The notes under the pieces are model-generated. The model saw only the letters and a list, made by a program, of their open reading frames with translations, was not told the DNA's origin and ran no database searches. Shown here one piece after another: positions 56,807-64,000 of a stretch of DNA of 64,000 nt. Source of the DNA: Actinomycetota bacterium (GTDB lineage Bacteria > Actinomycetota > Thermoleophilia > Solirubrobacterales > 70-9); contig VAYN01000010.1 in the NCBI GenBank assembly GCA_005885405.1, positions 1-64,000 of the forward strand, given 5' to 3'. The position numbers and the translations under genes were made by a program. How positions within the stretch are numbered: the first letter of the stretch is position 1; each line of letters begins with the position of its first letter.

Positions 56807-57109
56807 CTAGGAGAAGCTTTCGCCCTCGTCGAGGTTCGACAAGTGCCACTCGGCTTCGCTCCAGCGCTCTGCCGGGACGCGGAGGGAGATGTCGCCGCGG
56901 CCGAAGCGGTCGATTGGCCAGTCGGAGGTGAGGACGGCCTCGATCTCGGCCTCTACGAGGGCCTGGTGCCAGGCGCGGGCGGTGCGGACGTCGCCGAAGT
57001 CGCGGACGACCTCCCAGCTGTCGTAGCCGGGGTCGTCGATGTGGACCGGCGTCTGGCCGGGCCCGGGTCCCGGCCGCCACCTGCGGGGGATCCAGTCCCG
57101 CAGGCCCAT
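56807..57109 (-). CDS. DUF2007-like small protein
   Basis: 100 aa. After a basic/Pro-rich N-terminus, residues 32-95 (VVRDFGDVRTARAWHQALVEAEIEAVL...LRVPAERWSEAEWHL) have the alpha/beta pattern of DUF2007, a small putative signalling or regulatory domain. It begins one base after the aspS stop and is the last gene of its operon. Function unknown. Confidence 0.65.
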   Translation of the reverse strand: MGLRDWIPRRWRPGPGPGQTPVHIDDPGYDSWEVVRDFGDVRTARAWHQALVEAEIEAVLTSDWPIDRFGRGDISLRVPAERWSEAEWHLSNLDEGESFS

Positions 57110-57110
57110 C

Positions 57111-58895
57111 TCAGTGGCCGGCGAGTTTCGACTTATGGATGCCGATGCCGAGCTCGCGCATCTGCAGCTCGTCGACCGGGGCCGGGGCGCCGGTAAGGAG
57201 GTCGAAGCCCGACGCGGTCTTCGGGAAGGCGATCACGTCGCGGATCGTCTCGGCGCCGAAGAGGCGCTGGACGATGCGGTCGACGCCGTAGGCGATGCCG
57301 CCGTGGGGCGGCGCCCCGTAGCGCAGCGCCTCGAGCAGGAAGCCGAAGCGGTCCCGCGCCGTCTCGGCGTCGATCCCGAGGGCGCCGAAGACCGCCTCCT
57401 GCATCTCGGCGTCGTGGATACGGATCGAGCCACCGCCGAGCTCCTGCCCGTTCCAGACGACGTCGTAGGCCTGGGCCCGGGCGGCGCCCGGATCGCTGGG
57501 ATCGAAGTCACCGGCCGGGGCCGTGAACGGGTGGTGCAGCGCGTCCCAGCGTTTCTCCCCTTCGTTCCACTCCATCAGCGGCCAGTCGACGATCCAGACC
57601 AGACGGTTCTCGTTCTCGTCGATCAGGTCGAAGCGCTCGGCGAGGTCGAGGCGGAGCTGGCCGAGGACCGCGTTCGCCACCGGCACCTTGTCGGCGACGA
57701 GCAGCAGCAGGTCGCCCTCCTCGGCGCCGAGGCGCTGGTTGAGGTCGGCGAGCTCAGCCTCACTGAGGAACTTGGCAGTGGGCGAGCGCCACCCGTCGCC
57801 CTCGCGGAAGGCCCAGACCAGCCCCTTCGCCCCCAGCTCCTGGGCGCGGGAGATGAGGCCGTCGAGCTCGGAGCGCGGCATCTCACGGCGGCCGGCGTTG
57901 AGGCCGCGGATCGCGCCGCCGCCGTCGAGGACCGAGCGGAAGACTTTGAACTCGGTCTCGCGCAGGGCGTCGCCGAGGTCGACAAGCTCAAGTCCGAAGC
58001 GCAGGTCGGGCCGATCGGTGCCGAACCGGCCCATCGCCTCGTCGTAGCCCATCCGCTCCATCTTGCCCGCGATCTCCGGCCCGCCGGCGCGCTCGAAGAC
58101 GTGGGCGAGCAGCCGTTCGTTGACCGCGATCACGTCGTCGACGCCGACGAAGGACATCTCGATGTCGAGCTGGGTGAACTCGGCCTGGCGATCGGCCCGC
58201 GTCGCCTCGTCGCGGAAGCAGCGGGCGATCTGGAAGTAGCGCTCGTAGCCGGAGATCATCAGCAGTTGCTTGAAGAGCTGCGGCGACTGCGGCAGTGCAT
58301 AGAAGGAGCCGGGCTGCTGGCGGCTGGGGACGAGGAAGTCGCGCGCGCCCTCGGGCGTCGAGCGCGTCAACACCGGGGTCTCGATGTCGAGGAAGCCCTC
58401 GCCGCCGAGGTACTCGCGCATCGCCGCGACCACCCGGTGGCGCAGCTCCAGCGCCTTCTGCATCTGCTCGCGGCGGAGGTCGAGGTAGCGGTAGCGCAGG
58501 CGCGTGTCCTCCCCGACCTCGCCGCTGAAGCCCTCGATCTGGAAGGGCGGCGTCTCCGCCTTCGCCAGCCGCTTGGCCGAGGTCACCTGGACCTCGAACT
58601 CGCCGGTGGGAAGCTCGGGGTTGACGGTGTCCTCAGCGCGCCGGACGACACCGCCGCCCACACTCAGCACGTCCTCCGGGCGCAGCTCATGCCCAAGCGC
58701 GAAGGCCTCGCCGGAGCTGTCGGGGTTGAAGACGAGCTGGACGATGCCGCTGCGGTCGCGGAGGTCGATGAAGATCAGGCCGCCGTGGTCGCGCCGCCGA
58801 TGCACCCAGCCCGCGACCTTCACCTCGTTGTCGACCTGGTCCGCCAGCACTTCGCCGCACCAAGCGGTGCGGTACGGGCCGATTGCCTCGCTCAC
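57111..58895 (-). CDS. aspS: Aspartyl-tRNA synthetase
   Basis: 594 aa class IIb synthetase of bacterial type. N-terminal OB anticodon domain (about 1-110: VAGWVHRRRDHGGLIFIDLRDRSG), catalytic motifs FLDIETPVLTRSTPEGARDFLVPSR and RCFRDEATRADRQAEFTQLDIE, the GAD insertion (about 290-420), and motif 3 GGIAYGVDRIVQRL. Whether it is discriminating or also charges tRNA-Asn cannot be settled here. It overlaps hisS by four bases. Confidence 0.97.
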   Translation of the reverse strand: MSEAIGPYRTAWCGEVLADQVDNEVKVAGWVHRRRDHGGLIFIDLRDRSGIVQLVFNPDSSGEAFALGHELRPEDVLSVGGGVVRRAEDTVNPELPTGEFEVQVTSAKRLAKAETPPFQIEGFSGEVGEDTRLRYRYLDLRREQMQKALELRHRVVAAMREYLGGEGFLDIETPVLTRSTPEGARDFLVPSRQQPGSFYALPQSPQLFKQLLMISGYERYFQIARCFRDEATRADRQAEFTQLDIEMSFVGVDDVIAVNERLLAHVFERAGGPEIAGKMERMGYDEAMGRFGTDRPDLRFGLELVDLGDALRETEFKVFRSVLDGGGAIRGLNAGRREMPRSELDGLISRAQELGAKGLVWAFREGDGWRSPTAKFLSEAELADLNQRLGAEEGDLLLLVADKVPVANAVLGQLRLDLAERFDLIDENENRLVWIVDWPLMEWNEGEKRWDALHHPFTAPAGDFDPSDPGAARAQAYDVVWNGQELGGGSIRIHDAEMQEAVFGALGIDAETARDRFGFLLEALRYGAPPHGGIAYGVDRIVQRLFGAETIRDVIAFPKTASGFDLLTGAPAPVDELQMRELGIGIHKSKLAGH

Positions 58896-60136
58896 GATCC
58901 CCCTCCCGTCATCTCGTCGACAAGGTTGCCGGGATCGGCGTCGCGCTGCTCTCCGGTCTGCATGTCCCGCAGCTTGGCGCTGCCGTCGGCCTCGAGGATG
59001 AGGACGCGGCGGGCGCCGACCCGGTCGGCGTGCTTGAACTGGCTCTTGAGGTTGCGGCCGGCGAGGTCGACCTCGGCCGAGAGGCCGGCGTGGCGCAACT
59101 CGACCGCCAGCGCCATAGCTCGCTCGCGCTGACCTGGGTCGGCGACGGCGACGAAGGCATCGCGCCCGGGCGCCGGCACCTCTTCGTCCAGCGCCAGCAG
59201 GATCCGCTCGATCCCCGCGGCGAAGCCGACGGCCGGCGTCGCCGGCCCGCCGAGTTGCTCGACCAGGCCGTCGTAGCGGCCGCCGCCGCCGATCTCCGAC
59301 TGCGCCCCGAGCTGGTCGCAGACGAAGGAGAAGATCGTCCGCGTGTAGTAGTCGAGGCCGCGGACCAGGCTCGTGTCGACGATGTAGGCGATGCCGGCGG
59401 CGTCGAGCAGCCTTCGCACCTCGGCGAAGTGCTCGGCGTCCTCGCCCTCGAGCCGCTCGACGATCGTCGGCGCGCTCGCCATCACTCCCCGCGTCCCCTC
59501 GTCGTCGGCGTCGAAGGCGCGCAGCGGGTTGATGTCGATCCGCTCCCGCACGTCCTTGGAGAGGTCGGCCTCGTTGGCGTGCAGGTGCGCTTTCAGGTCC
59601 TCCAGGTACGCCCGTCGCGCCTCAAACGAGCCGAGGCTGCCGAGCCGCAGCTCGACCCCCGGCACGCCAAGCTCCCCGAGCAGGTCAGAGAGGAGCATGA
59701 TCACCTCGGCGTCGGCGAGCGGCGAGTCGGTGCCGATGCACTCGATCCCGAGCTGGTGGAACTGGCGGTAGCGGCCCGCCTGGGGGCGCTCGTGGCGGAA
59801 GAACGGGCCGAGGTAGGAGAGCTTCACCGGCTGCGCCAGTTTGTGCATCCCATGCTCGAGGTAGGCGCGGCAGATCGAGGCCGTCCCCTCCGGGCGCAGG
59901 GTGAGGCTGCGCTCGCCCTTGTCCTCGAAGGTGAACATCTCCTTGCGGACGATGTCGGTCGACTGGCCGACCCCGCGCTCGAAGAGGGCCGTGTCCTCGA
60001 AGGCCGGCGTCGCGATCGGCTCGTAGCCGGCGCGGGCGAAGATCTCCGCCGCGGCGCTTTCCAGGCGCGCCCGTTCACGCGCCGCCTCGGGCAGGATGTC
60101 GAAGGTCCCTCGCGGGGCTTGGAACTTGCTCGCCAT
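58892..60136 (-). CDS. hisS: Histidyl-tRNA synthetase
   Basis: 414 aa. Seen: APRGTFDILPEAARER, TLRPEGTASICRAYLEHGM (motif 2 region), FFRHERPQAGRYRQFHQLGIE, the histidine-A motif LVRGLDYYTRTIF, GGGGRYDGLVEQLGG, and the C-terminal anticodon domain (about 320-410). Complete. The hisS-aspS order is widespread. Confidence 0.97.
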   Translation of the reverse strand: MASKFQAPRGTFDILPEAARERARLESAAAEIFARAGYEPIATPAFEDTALFERGVGQSTDIVRKEMFTFEDKGERSLTLRPEGTASICRAYLEHGMHKLAQPVKLSYLGPFFRHERPQAGRYRQFHQLGIECIGTDSPLADAEVIMLLSDLLGELGVPGVELRLGSLGSFEARRAYLEDLKAHLHANEADLSKDVRERIDINPLRAFDADDEGTRGVMASAPTIVERLEGEDAEHFAEVRRLLDAAGIAYIVDTSLVRGLDYYTRTIFSFVCDQLGAQSEIGGGGRYDGLVEQLGGPATPAVGFAAGIERILLALDEEVPAPGRDAFVAVADPGQRERAMALAVELRHAGLSAEVDLAGRNLKSQFKHADRVGARRVLILEADGSAKLRDMQTGEQRDADPGNLVDEMTGGGS

Positions 60137-60145
60137 TTGGCGACC

Positions 60146-60787
60146 TTACGTCAGCGAGCCGAGGAAGGGATTGGTGGCGCGCTCGGCCCCGAGCGTGGTC
60201 AGACCCATGTGCCCGGGATGGACGACGGTCTCGTCCGGGAAGCTGTCCAGCAACTGCCCGATCGAGGCGAGCAGGGTCGGTCCGTCGCCGCCGGGGAGGT
60301 CGACGCGGCCGACCGAGCCCTGGAAGAGGACGTCGCCGGAGAAGAGGGCGTTCTCGTCGCGGACGGCGTAGGTGACGTGGCCGGGGCTGTGACCCGGCGT
60401 GAAGACGACGTCGAGCTCCAGCCCCGCCAGCTCCAAGGTCTCGCCGCCGCGGACGATCTCCTCGGGCGTGTAGCTCTCGAACGGGCCGAAGCCCTCCCAG
60501 GGGACGAAGGCCATGATGTCTTCGAGGATCGGGACCTCGATCTCCGGGTAGTAGACGGGCGCGCCGGTCGCCTCAGCCACCGGCGTCACCGCCCCGATGT
60601 GGTCGAAGTGGCAGTGGGTAATGAGGATCGCCTCGGTCTTTGCCCCGGTCGCCTCGATCGCCGCCAGGATCCGCTCGGCCTCCTCGCCCGGGTCGACGAC
60701 GAGCAGCCGGTCGGAGCCGGCGCGCCGGAGCAGGAAGCAGTTCTCGGCTACCGGGCCGACGGTGAGCATCTCGACGTCGAGGGCCAT
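60146..60787 (-). CDS. Metallo-beta-lactamase fold hydrolase (glyoxalase II-like)
   Basis: 213 aa. Seen: THCHFDHIGAV (HxHxDH), TPGHSPGHVTY, FSGDVLFQGSVGRVDLPGGD, and C-terminal VHPGHMGLTTLG. This is the YcbL-type branch related to glyoxalase II; it probably hydrolyses a thioester. It is conserved immediately upstream of hisS in many bacteria. Nine bases separate it from hisS. Confidence 0.9.
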   Translation of the reverse strand: MALDVEMLTVGPVAENCFLLRRAGSDRLLVVDPGEEAERILAAIEATGAKTEAILITHCHFDHIGAVTPVAEATGAPVYYPEIEVPILEDIMAFVPWEGFGPFESYTPEEIVRGGETLELAGLELDVVFTPGHSPGHVTYAVRDENALFSGDVLFQGSVGRVDLPGGDGPTLLASIGQLLDSFPDETVVHPGHMGLTTLGAERATNPFLGSLT

Positions 60788-60797
60788 CAGGCCGCCT

Positions 60798-61160
60798 CTA
60801 CTCGCTGCGGGCGCGGATCCGGGCTCGCTCCCGCCGCCGCCACATCGCCATGTCGATGTAGTAGCCGGCGGGGACGTAGAAGACCAGCATGAAGAGACCG
60901 AAGAGGAGCGAGCCGCCGACGCCTTTTTTGAAGATCAGGATCAGGGCGACGGCGAAGATGACGGCGGCGACGAGTCCGCGGACGAAGGAGCCGCGCCAGG
61001 TCGGCGGCATGTCCTGTTTCGGGGCCGGTTTGCGTTTGGAGCGGGCGCGGGCCTTGGCTTCCTCGCGGCTGCGGGGGCGGCCGCTGCGGGGTCCGGTGTC
61101 GACGCGGCCACCCTGGGTCCCGCGGCGCTTGCGCTGTCGCTTTTTCTTCGTCTGGGCCAT
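60798..61160 (-). CDS. Small membrane protein with basic N-terminus
   Basis: 120 aa. Residues 1-55 are strongly basic and probably disordered (KKKRQRKRR, RSKRKPAPK). Two membrane helices follow (about 58-76 and 84-102) with a short loop, then an Arg-rich tail. No family named with confidence. The basic cytosolic part could contact nucleic acid or lipid. Co-oriented and closely spaced in the aminopeptidase-to-aspS operon. Confidence 0.65.
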   Translation of the reverse strand: MAQTKKKRQRKRRGTQGGRVDTGPRSGRPRSREEAKARARSKRKPAPKQDMPPTWRGSFVRGLVAAVIFAVALILIFKKGVGGSLLFGLFMLVFYVPAGYYIDMAMWRRRERARIRARSE

Positions 61161-61171
61161 GGGAACGAAAT

Positions 61172-62062
61172 CTAGTTGGTCGGCTCGGCGAGCCGCGCCT
61201 CGATCGTGTGGCGGGCTGGGTCGAAGCCGCGCATCGGCACGTCCTCCGGGTAGCCGGCGAGCGCCGCCTGCGGGATCAGGCCGACCAGCTCCGCCTCGAC
61301 AGGATGGGCGCTGAGCGGCGCTGCCAGCGCCCGCACCCGCTCGACGACCTCGCCCAGCGGCACCGCCATCGGGTCGTGGACGTTGGTCGAGACCTGGGCC
61401 CGGCCGCCGGAGAGGAGGAGGCCGATCGCGCGCACCCCAGGGGGGCCTCCCCCCGCCTCGCGCAGCCCGGCAGCGACGGCGCGGGCGATCTCGACGTCGC
61501 CGCTGTCGAGCTCGACGTTGAAGGCGGCCAACGGGGGGCGAGCGGTGACGAGCGTGGCGCCGGCGGTGCGATGCGGCAGCTCGGGACCGAAGTCCGGCCG
61601 CAGCTCCCCCGACTCCATCCGCAGCCAGAGCTCGGCGAGGCCGCCGTTGCGGAAGTAGGCGCGCTCCGCCCGGCCCGGGTCCCGCGCCAGCTCGCCGTAG
61701 AGGAAGACCGGGACCCCGAGGCCGCCAATCTGGGTCGCCACCGCAACCGCCTCGGTCCGCGCCGTCTCCCGGTCCTCGGGGCGGAACCAGACGACCGGGC
61801 AGACGTCGAGGGCGCCGATCGCCGGATGGGCACCGCGGTAGTCGCGCATGTCGATCGTCTCCAGCGCCCCCTCGGCGCCCGAGGCCAGCGCCTCGGTCAG
61901 GACGCCGGGCTCGCCGGCGAGCGTGAAGACGCTGCGGCCGTGGTCGGCGTCGGAGTGGCGGTCGAGCAGCCGCGCGCCGCGGGCGAAAGCGCTCTGCAGG
62001 CGGTCGAGCCGCTCCCCGTCGACCCCCTCGGAGACGTTGGGGACGGCGAGCAGGGACGGCAT
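61172..62062 (-). CDS. Glutamate formimidoyltransferase
   Basis: 296 aa, equivalent to the transferase half of FTCD; moves a formimino group from formiminoglutamate to tetrahydrofolate. Seen: N-terminal LLAVPNVSEGVDGERLDRL, LDRHSDADHGRSVFTLAG, MRDYRGAHPAIGALDVCPVVWF, PVFLYGELA and the C-terminal SGGRAQVSTNVHDP. No cyclodeaminase or histidine-degradation genes are nearby, so its role may be outside histidine catabolism. Confidence 0.88.
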   Translation of the reverse strand: MPSLLAVPNVSEGVDGERLDRLQSAFARGARLLDRHSDADHGRSVFTLAGEPGVLTEALASGAEGALETIDMRDYRGAHPAIGALDVCPVVWFRPEDRETARTEAVAVATQIGGLGVPVFLYGELARDPGRAERAYFRNGGLAELWLRMESGELRPDFGPELPHRTAGATLVTARPPLAAFNVELDSGDVEIARAVAAGLREAGGGPPGVRAIGLLLSGGRAQVSTNVHDPMAVPLGEVVERVRALAAPLSAHPVEAELVGLIPQAALAGYPEDVPMRGFDPARHTIEARLAEPTN

Positions 62063-62074
62063 GGCCCCAGCGTC

Positions 62075-63028
62075 TCAGACGAGAAGGTCGCCGCCGCTGA
62101 CGATCGTCTCGCCGTCGACTTCGACGGTCGGTTCGAGGACGACGCAGTCGAGGTGGACCGGGACCTGGACGGTGCCGCCGATCGCCGCCGACGCGCCAAA
62201 GGCGACGTGACAGGTGCCGAGGATCTTCTCGTCCTCGAGGATGTTGCCGGTGAGGATCGCCTCTTCGTTGGTGCCGATCCCGAGCTCGGCGACGTTGGTG
62301 CCGTCCTCACCGTGCTCGGTCAGCAGCTCCATCAGTCTGTCGCCGTCGTTGCCGGTTGCCTCGACCAGGTTTCCCTCGCGGACGGTCAGTGAGACCGGCG
62401 TGTCGAGCAGGCCGATTTCGGCGATTGAACCGTCGACCACGAGCGTTCCCTCGGTCGTCCCCTCGAGCGGGGCGATGAATCCCTCGCCGCAGGGCAGGTT
62501 GCCGAAGGCGCCTTTGTTGCCGAGTTCGCCGGCGTCGACGATCCCCATCCTCCCCTGGAGACCGATCCGCAGGTCGCTGCCGTGGCGGCAGGTGATCCGG
62601 GCCTCGGTGCCGCGATTGAGCGCGGTGACGATGGCCCAGCCGCGGCGGCGGATCTCGTCGAGGTCGCCGGTCATCAGGCGGCCGAGCATCTCCTCGGTCA
62701 CGCCCGGCAGGGTGCCGATCCGCACCCCCGCCTCGCTGGCAGCTTTGCGGGCCGCGGTATGGGAGAGCGACTGAATCGTCGGCGCCAAGACGACGTCAGC
62801 GGCCGCCATCGCCGCGGCCACGGCCCGAGGCGGCTCCGCGGCTGCGGAATCACGCTCGGAGATCACGGCCAGCGTCGCGTCGGCGCCGTCCCCCTGAGCC
62901 TCGATCCGCATCAATGCACCGATCTCTTCGGTGACCGGATTGCAGACGACGAGCACCTCCTCGCCCGGCGAGATCCCCATGCACTGGCGGACAACCGTCT
63001 TCACTGCCCTGTCCAGTTCCGCCGTCAC
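62075..63028 (-). CDS. M29-like aminopeptidase family protein
   Basis: 317 aa. Related to leucyl aminopeptidase/aminopeptidase T and NicX-type proteins. Seen: Glu in AELGIGTNEEAILTGN, EDEKILGTCHVAFG, and the His/Asp pair in VPVHLDCVV, the likely metal-binding set. The N-terminal half (about 1-130) is Rossmann-like. The substrate is uncertain because the family includes peptidases and ring-cleaving dioxygenases. It starts the operon that runs to aspS. Confidence 0.78.
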   Translation of the reverse strand: MTAELDRAVKTVVRQCMGISPGEEVLVVCNPVTEEIGALMRIEAQGDGADATLAVISERDSAAAEPPRAVAAAMAAADVVLAPTIQSLSHTAARKAASEAGVRIGTLPGVTEEMLGRLMTGDLDEIRRRGWAIVTALNRGTEARITCRHGSDLRIGLQGRMGIVDAGELGNKGAFGNLPCGEGFIAPLEGTTEGTLVVDGSIAEIGLLDTPVSLTVREGNLVEATGNDGDRLMELLTEHGEDGTNVAELGIGTNEEAILTGNILEDEKILGTCHVAFGASAAIGGTVQVPVHLDCVVLEPTVEVDGETIVSGGDLLV

Positions 63029-63051
63029 GCGCCCAGCCTACCCATGATGCG

Positions 63052-63080
63052 AAAAAGGTGCAGTCGTTTCCCCTGCACCC
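63052..63080 (-). terminator. Rho-independent terminator (minus strand)
   Basis: On the minus strand GGTGCAG, a nine-base loop and CTGCACC (63079-63073 and 63063-63057) are followed by TTTTT (63056-63052). It ends the transcript of the small membrane-protein gene just upstream and insulates the aminopeptidase operon, whose promoter must then lie within about 25 bp or overlap it. Confidence 0.85.
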
Positions 63081-63090
63081 ACGCGGCACC

Positions 63091-63312
63091 TCACCCATCG
63101 TCGTGCCGGTGCCGGATCGCCCACACCTCGAACCAGATCAGTCCGATCAAGACGACGCCGAACCCGAAGAAAGGCGCGAACCAGCTCTCCGGCCGCACGA
63201 TCGCCAGCGAGGCGACCGTAAACGCGTCGGCAACGATCATGAACGCCACCAACACCGGCCGAATCGCCGCCCACCCGGTCTGAGGAGGTCCTTGCTTTCG
63301 CACCGCTACCAT
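63091..63312 (-). CDS. Small two-helix membrane protein
   Basis: 73 aa with two hydrophobic helices (about 17-37 and 44-65), a basic start and a charged RHRHDD tail. No family recognised. Its start is 10 bp from the divergent tRNA-Met gene, and its stop is followed 11 bp later by a clear terminator, which supports a real monocistronic gene. Confidence 0.65.
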   Translation of the reverse strand: MVAVRKQGPPQTGWAAIRPVLVAFMIVADAFTVASLAIVRPESWFAPFFGFGVVLIGLIWFEVWAIRHRHDDG

Positions 63313-63322
63313 GCCCCTCCCC

Positions 63323-63396
63323 GCCGGAGTAGCTCAGCTGGTTAGAGCAGCGGAATCATAATCCGCGTGTCGGGGGTTCGAGTCCCTCCTCCGGCA
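63323..63396 (+). tRNA. tRNA-Met (CAU), elongator type
   Basis: Cloverleaf with acceptor GCCGGAG/CTCCGGC and discriminator A at 63396, D arm AGCTCAGCTGGTTAGAGC, anticodon stem GCGGA/TCCGC with loop ATCATAA and anticodon CAT (63357-63359), and T arm GGGGG-TTCGAGT-CCCTC. The paired first base of the acceptor argues against an initiator. A tRNA-Ile(CAU) read by lysidine modification cannot be fully excluded. No CCA encoded. Confidence 0.95.
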
Positions 63397-63487
63397 TTGC
63401 AGCGCAATGGGAAATGCGCCGCCTCCCGAGGTCGAGAGGGTCAGATTTGGCAGGGGGGTGGCAAGGGAAGTGGCAGGAGGCAGCGAG

Positions 63488-63763
63488 ATGAGCGATCCCT
63501 ACATGGTTTTTGGACCAGACCCGAGCCATGAGGAGGGCACCAGGTACCTGACCGCCGACCAGATCGGGGTCGGGCGACTCCGCAAGTCGAACAACATGGA
63601 TGAGGAGTGGATTCTCAGCAGCGTTGCCCCCGCGAATTACGGCACCGTTTCATTTAAAGCCGAGGACCAGGCCGACGCCGAACGTAAGGCCATCGCCTGG
63701 ATCACCTCCCAGCAAGCCGAGCTACTAGAGGAGCTAACCGGCGACGACGAGGACGAGGACTAG
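63488..63763 (+). CDS. Hypothetical protein next to tRNA-Met
   Basis: 91 aa from ATG 63488, preceded by AGGAGG at 63475-63480. Soluble, with a beta-rich first half (YMVFGPD, WILSSVAPANYGTVSF) and a long acidic helix at the end (AEDQADAERKAIAWITSQQAELLEEL). No family recognised. GC and codon bias are lower than in the core operons, fitting island DNA. The frame is open to 63407 but the ribosome site fixes the start. Confidence 0.65.
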   Translation: MSDPYMVFGPDPSHEEGTRYLTADQIGVGRLRKSNNMDEEWILSSVAPANYGTVSFKAEDQADAERKAIAWITSQQAELLEELTGDDEDED

Positions 63764-63802
63764 TCTCGTTTCCTGTAGCGGGCGACGACAGCCCGCAAAG
63801 AC

Positions 63803-64000
63803 TCAGCCTCTGGCTTTCTTGATTGCCAGTTCCGAAGAATGGACATTCGAGTAGGTGCGCATCGCTGCGTCCGCCTTCACAATTCTCTCGGCCATGCCCG
63901 CAAGGCGGGCGGCTTCGCCTTGGTCAATTGGATCAAGCGGGCTGTGCGTCGCTGCGAGCGCTTTCGTCGCCTGGATCTCGGAGTAGTAGTTGTCCACCAG
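63803..64000 (-). CDS. Hypothetical protein, cut by the window edge
   Basis: At least 64 residues, helical and rich in Ala/Glu/Lys (EIQATKALAATHS, GEAARLAGMAERIVKADAAM). An ATG exists at 63997, but the frame is open to the end of the window, so the true start may lie outside. No family recognised. Lower GC than the core genes. Confidence 0.45.
   Translation of the reverse strand: MVDNYYSEIQATKALAATHSPLDPIDQGEAARLAGMAERIVKADAAMRTYSNVHSSELAIKKARG

Noticed and set aside
61430-61462. G/C-run palindrome in the formimidoyltransferase gene as a second copy of the 56090 element
   Set aside because: Only a short G-run/C-run with no match to the 18-bp arms; reads as an ordinary Gly/Pro loop.
1-64000. 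CRISPR array or insertion sequence with transposase
   Set aside because: No regularly spaced repeats and no transposase-like protein found by reading the frames.

Overview
The window is GC-rich (roughly two thirds G+C by eye) and gene-dense. It reads as the chromosome of an actinobacterium. Markers are the tlyA-nadK-recN-steA-steB/mctB-pyrG-xerD cluster, the alaS-ruvX-mltG-aroE-aroC-aroK/B-aroQ-pepQ cluster, the efp-nusB pair and many SpoIIE/UGT/DUF3866/DUF2252 type genes. Gene content and style (NifU-MnmA fusion, AroK-AroB fusion, secreted proteins with Ser-Gly-Pro-Ser-Gly repeats) suggest Thermoleophilia/Solirubrobacterales, but that placement is inference.

Layout. (1) 1-2087: a short-chain dehydrogenase and a UGT-like glycosyltransferase on the + strand, then tRNA-Asn on the minus strand. 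(2) 2093-20127: one very long minus-strand run, mostly overlapping or nearly touching genes, read from tlyA leftwards: tlyA, nadK, a DHA2 exporter, recN, steA, steB/mctB, an MraY/WecA-like transferase, pyrG, an M20 peptidase, a DUF3866 gene, xerD, mutM, recO, dgt, dnaG. It ends in a lower-GC HNH gene abutting tRNA-Asn. (3) 20128-34971: an accessory block with a putative toxin-antitoxin pair, a VIT transporter, a VOC protein, an MFS protein with a cyclic-nucleotide-binding tail broken by a frameshift, a CHASE2 class III cyclase, DUF3307, two secreted proteins, an AI-2E family permease, a metallo-beta-lactamase fold enzyme, a holin/phosphodiesterase fusion, DUF2252, a 27-residue membrane peptide and DUF6766. 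(4) 34972-39010: dxs, a prenyl diphosphate synthase, an XseB-like gene, nusB and efp on the minus strand. (5) 39048-44968: a second accessory block (SpoIIE phosphatase, SDR, broken ltrA, M42 peptidase, GGDEF cyclase) between pepQ and efp, which are usually neighbours. (6) 45035-54447: the alaS-to-pepQ shikimate/translation operon. (7) 54601-63028: a secreted repeat protein, the NifU-MnmA fusion, then an operon of aminopeptidase, glutamate formimidoyltransferase, a small membrane protein, MBL hydrolase, hisS, aspS and a DUF2007-like gene. (8) 63052-64000: a terminator, a small membrane protein, tRNA-Met(CAU) and hypothetical genes that look like the edge of an island.

How it fits together: the core operons combine replication and repair (dnaG, recO, recN, mutM, xerD), nucleotide supply (pyrG, dgt, nadK), envelope and division (steA, steB, MraY-like, mltG), chorismate synthesis (aroE, aroC, aroKB, aroQ), isoprenoids (dxs, prenyl synthase) and tRNA charging or modification (alaS, aspS, hisS, mnmA).

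Most notable: dxs lacks about seven residues containing the thiamine-diphosphate GDG motif. ltrA and the MFS-cNMP gene each carry a small deletion with frameshift. The nifU-mnmA fusion carries an 18-bp inverted repeat element in its linker, in frame. A roughly 60-bp sequence at 20458-20515 recurs at 34795-34854 and may be a small-RNA or terminator family. The 5' end of tRNA-Asn is duplicated and supplies the stop codon of the HNH gene.
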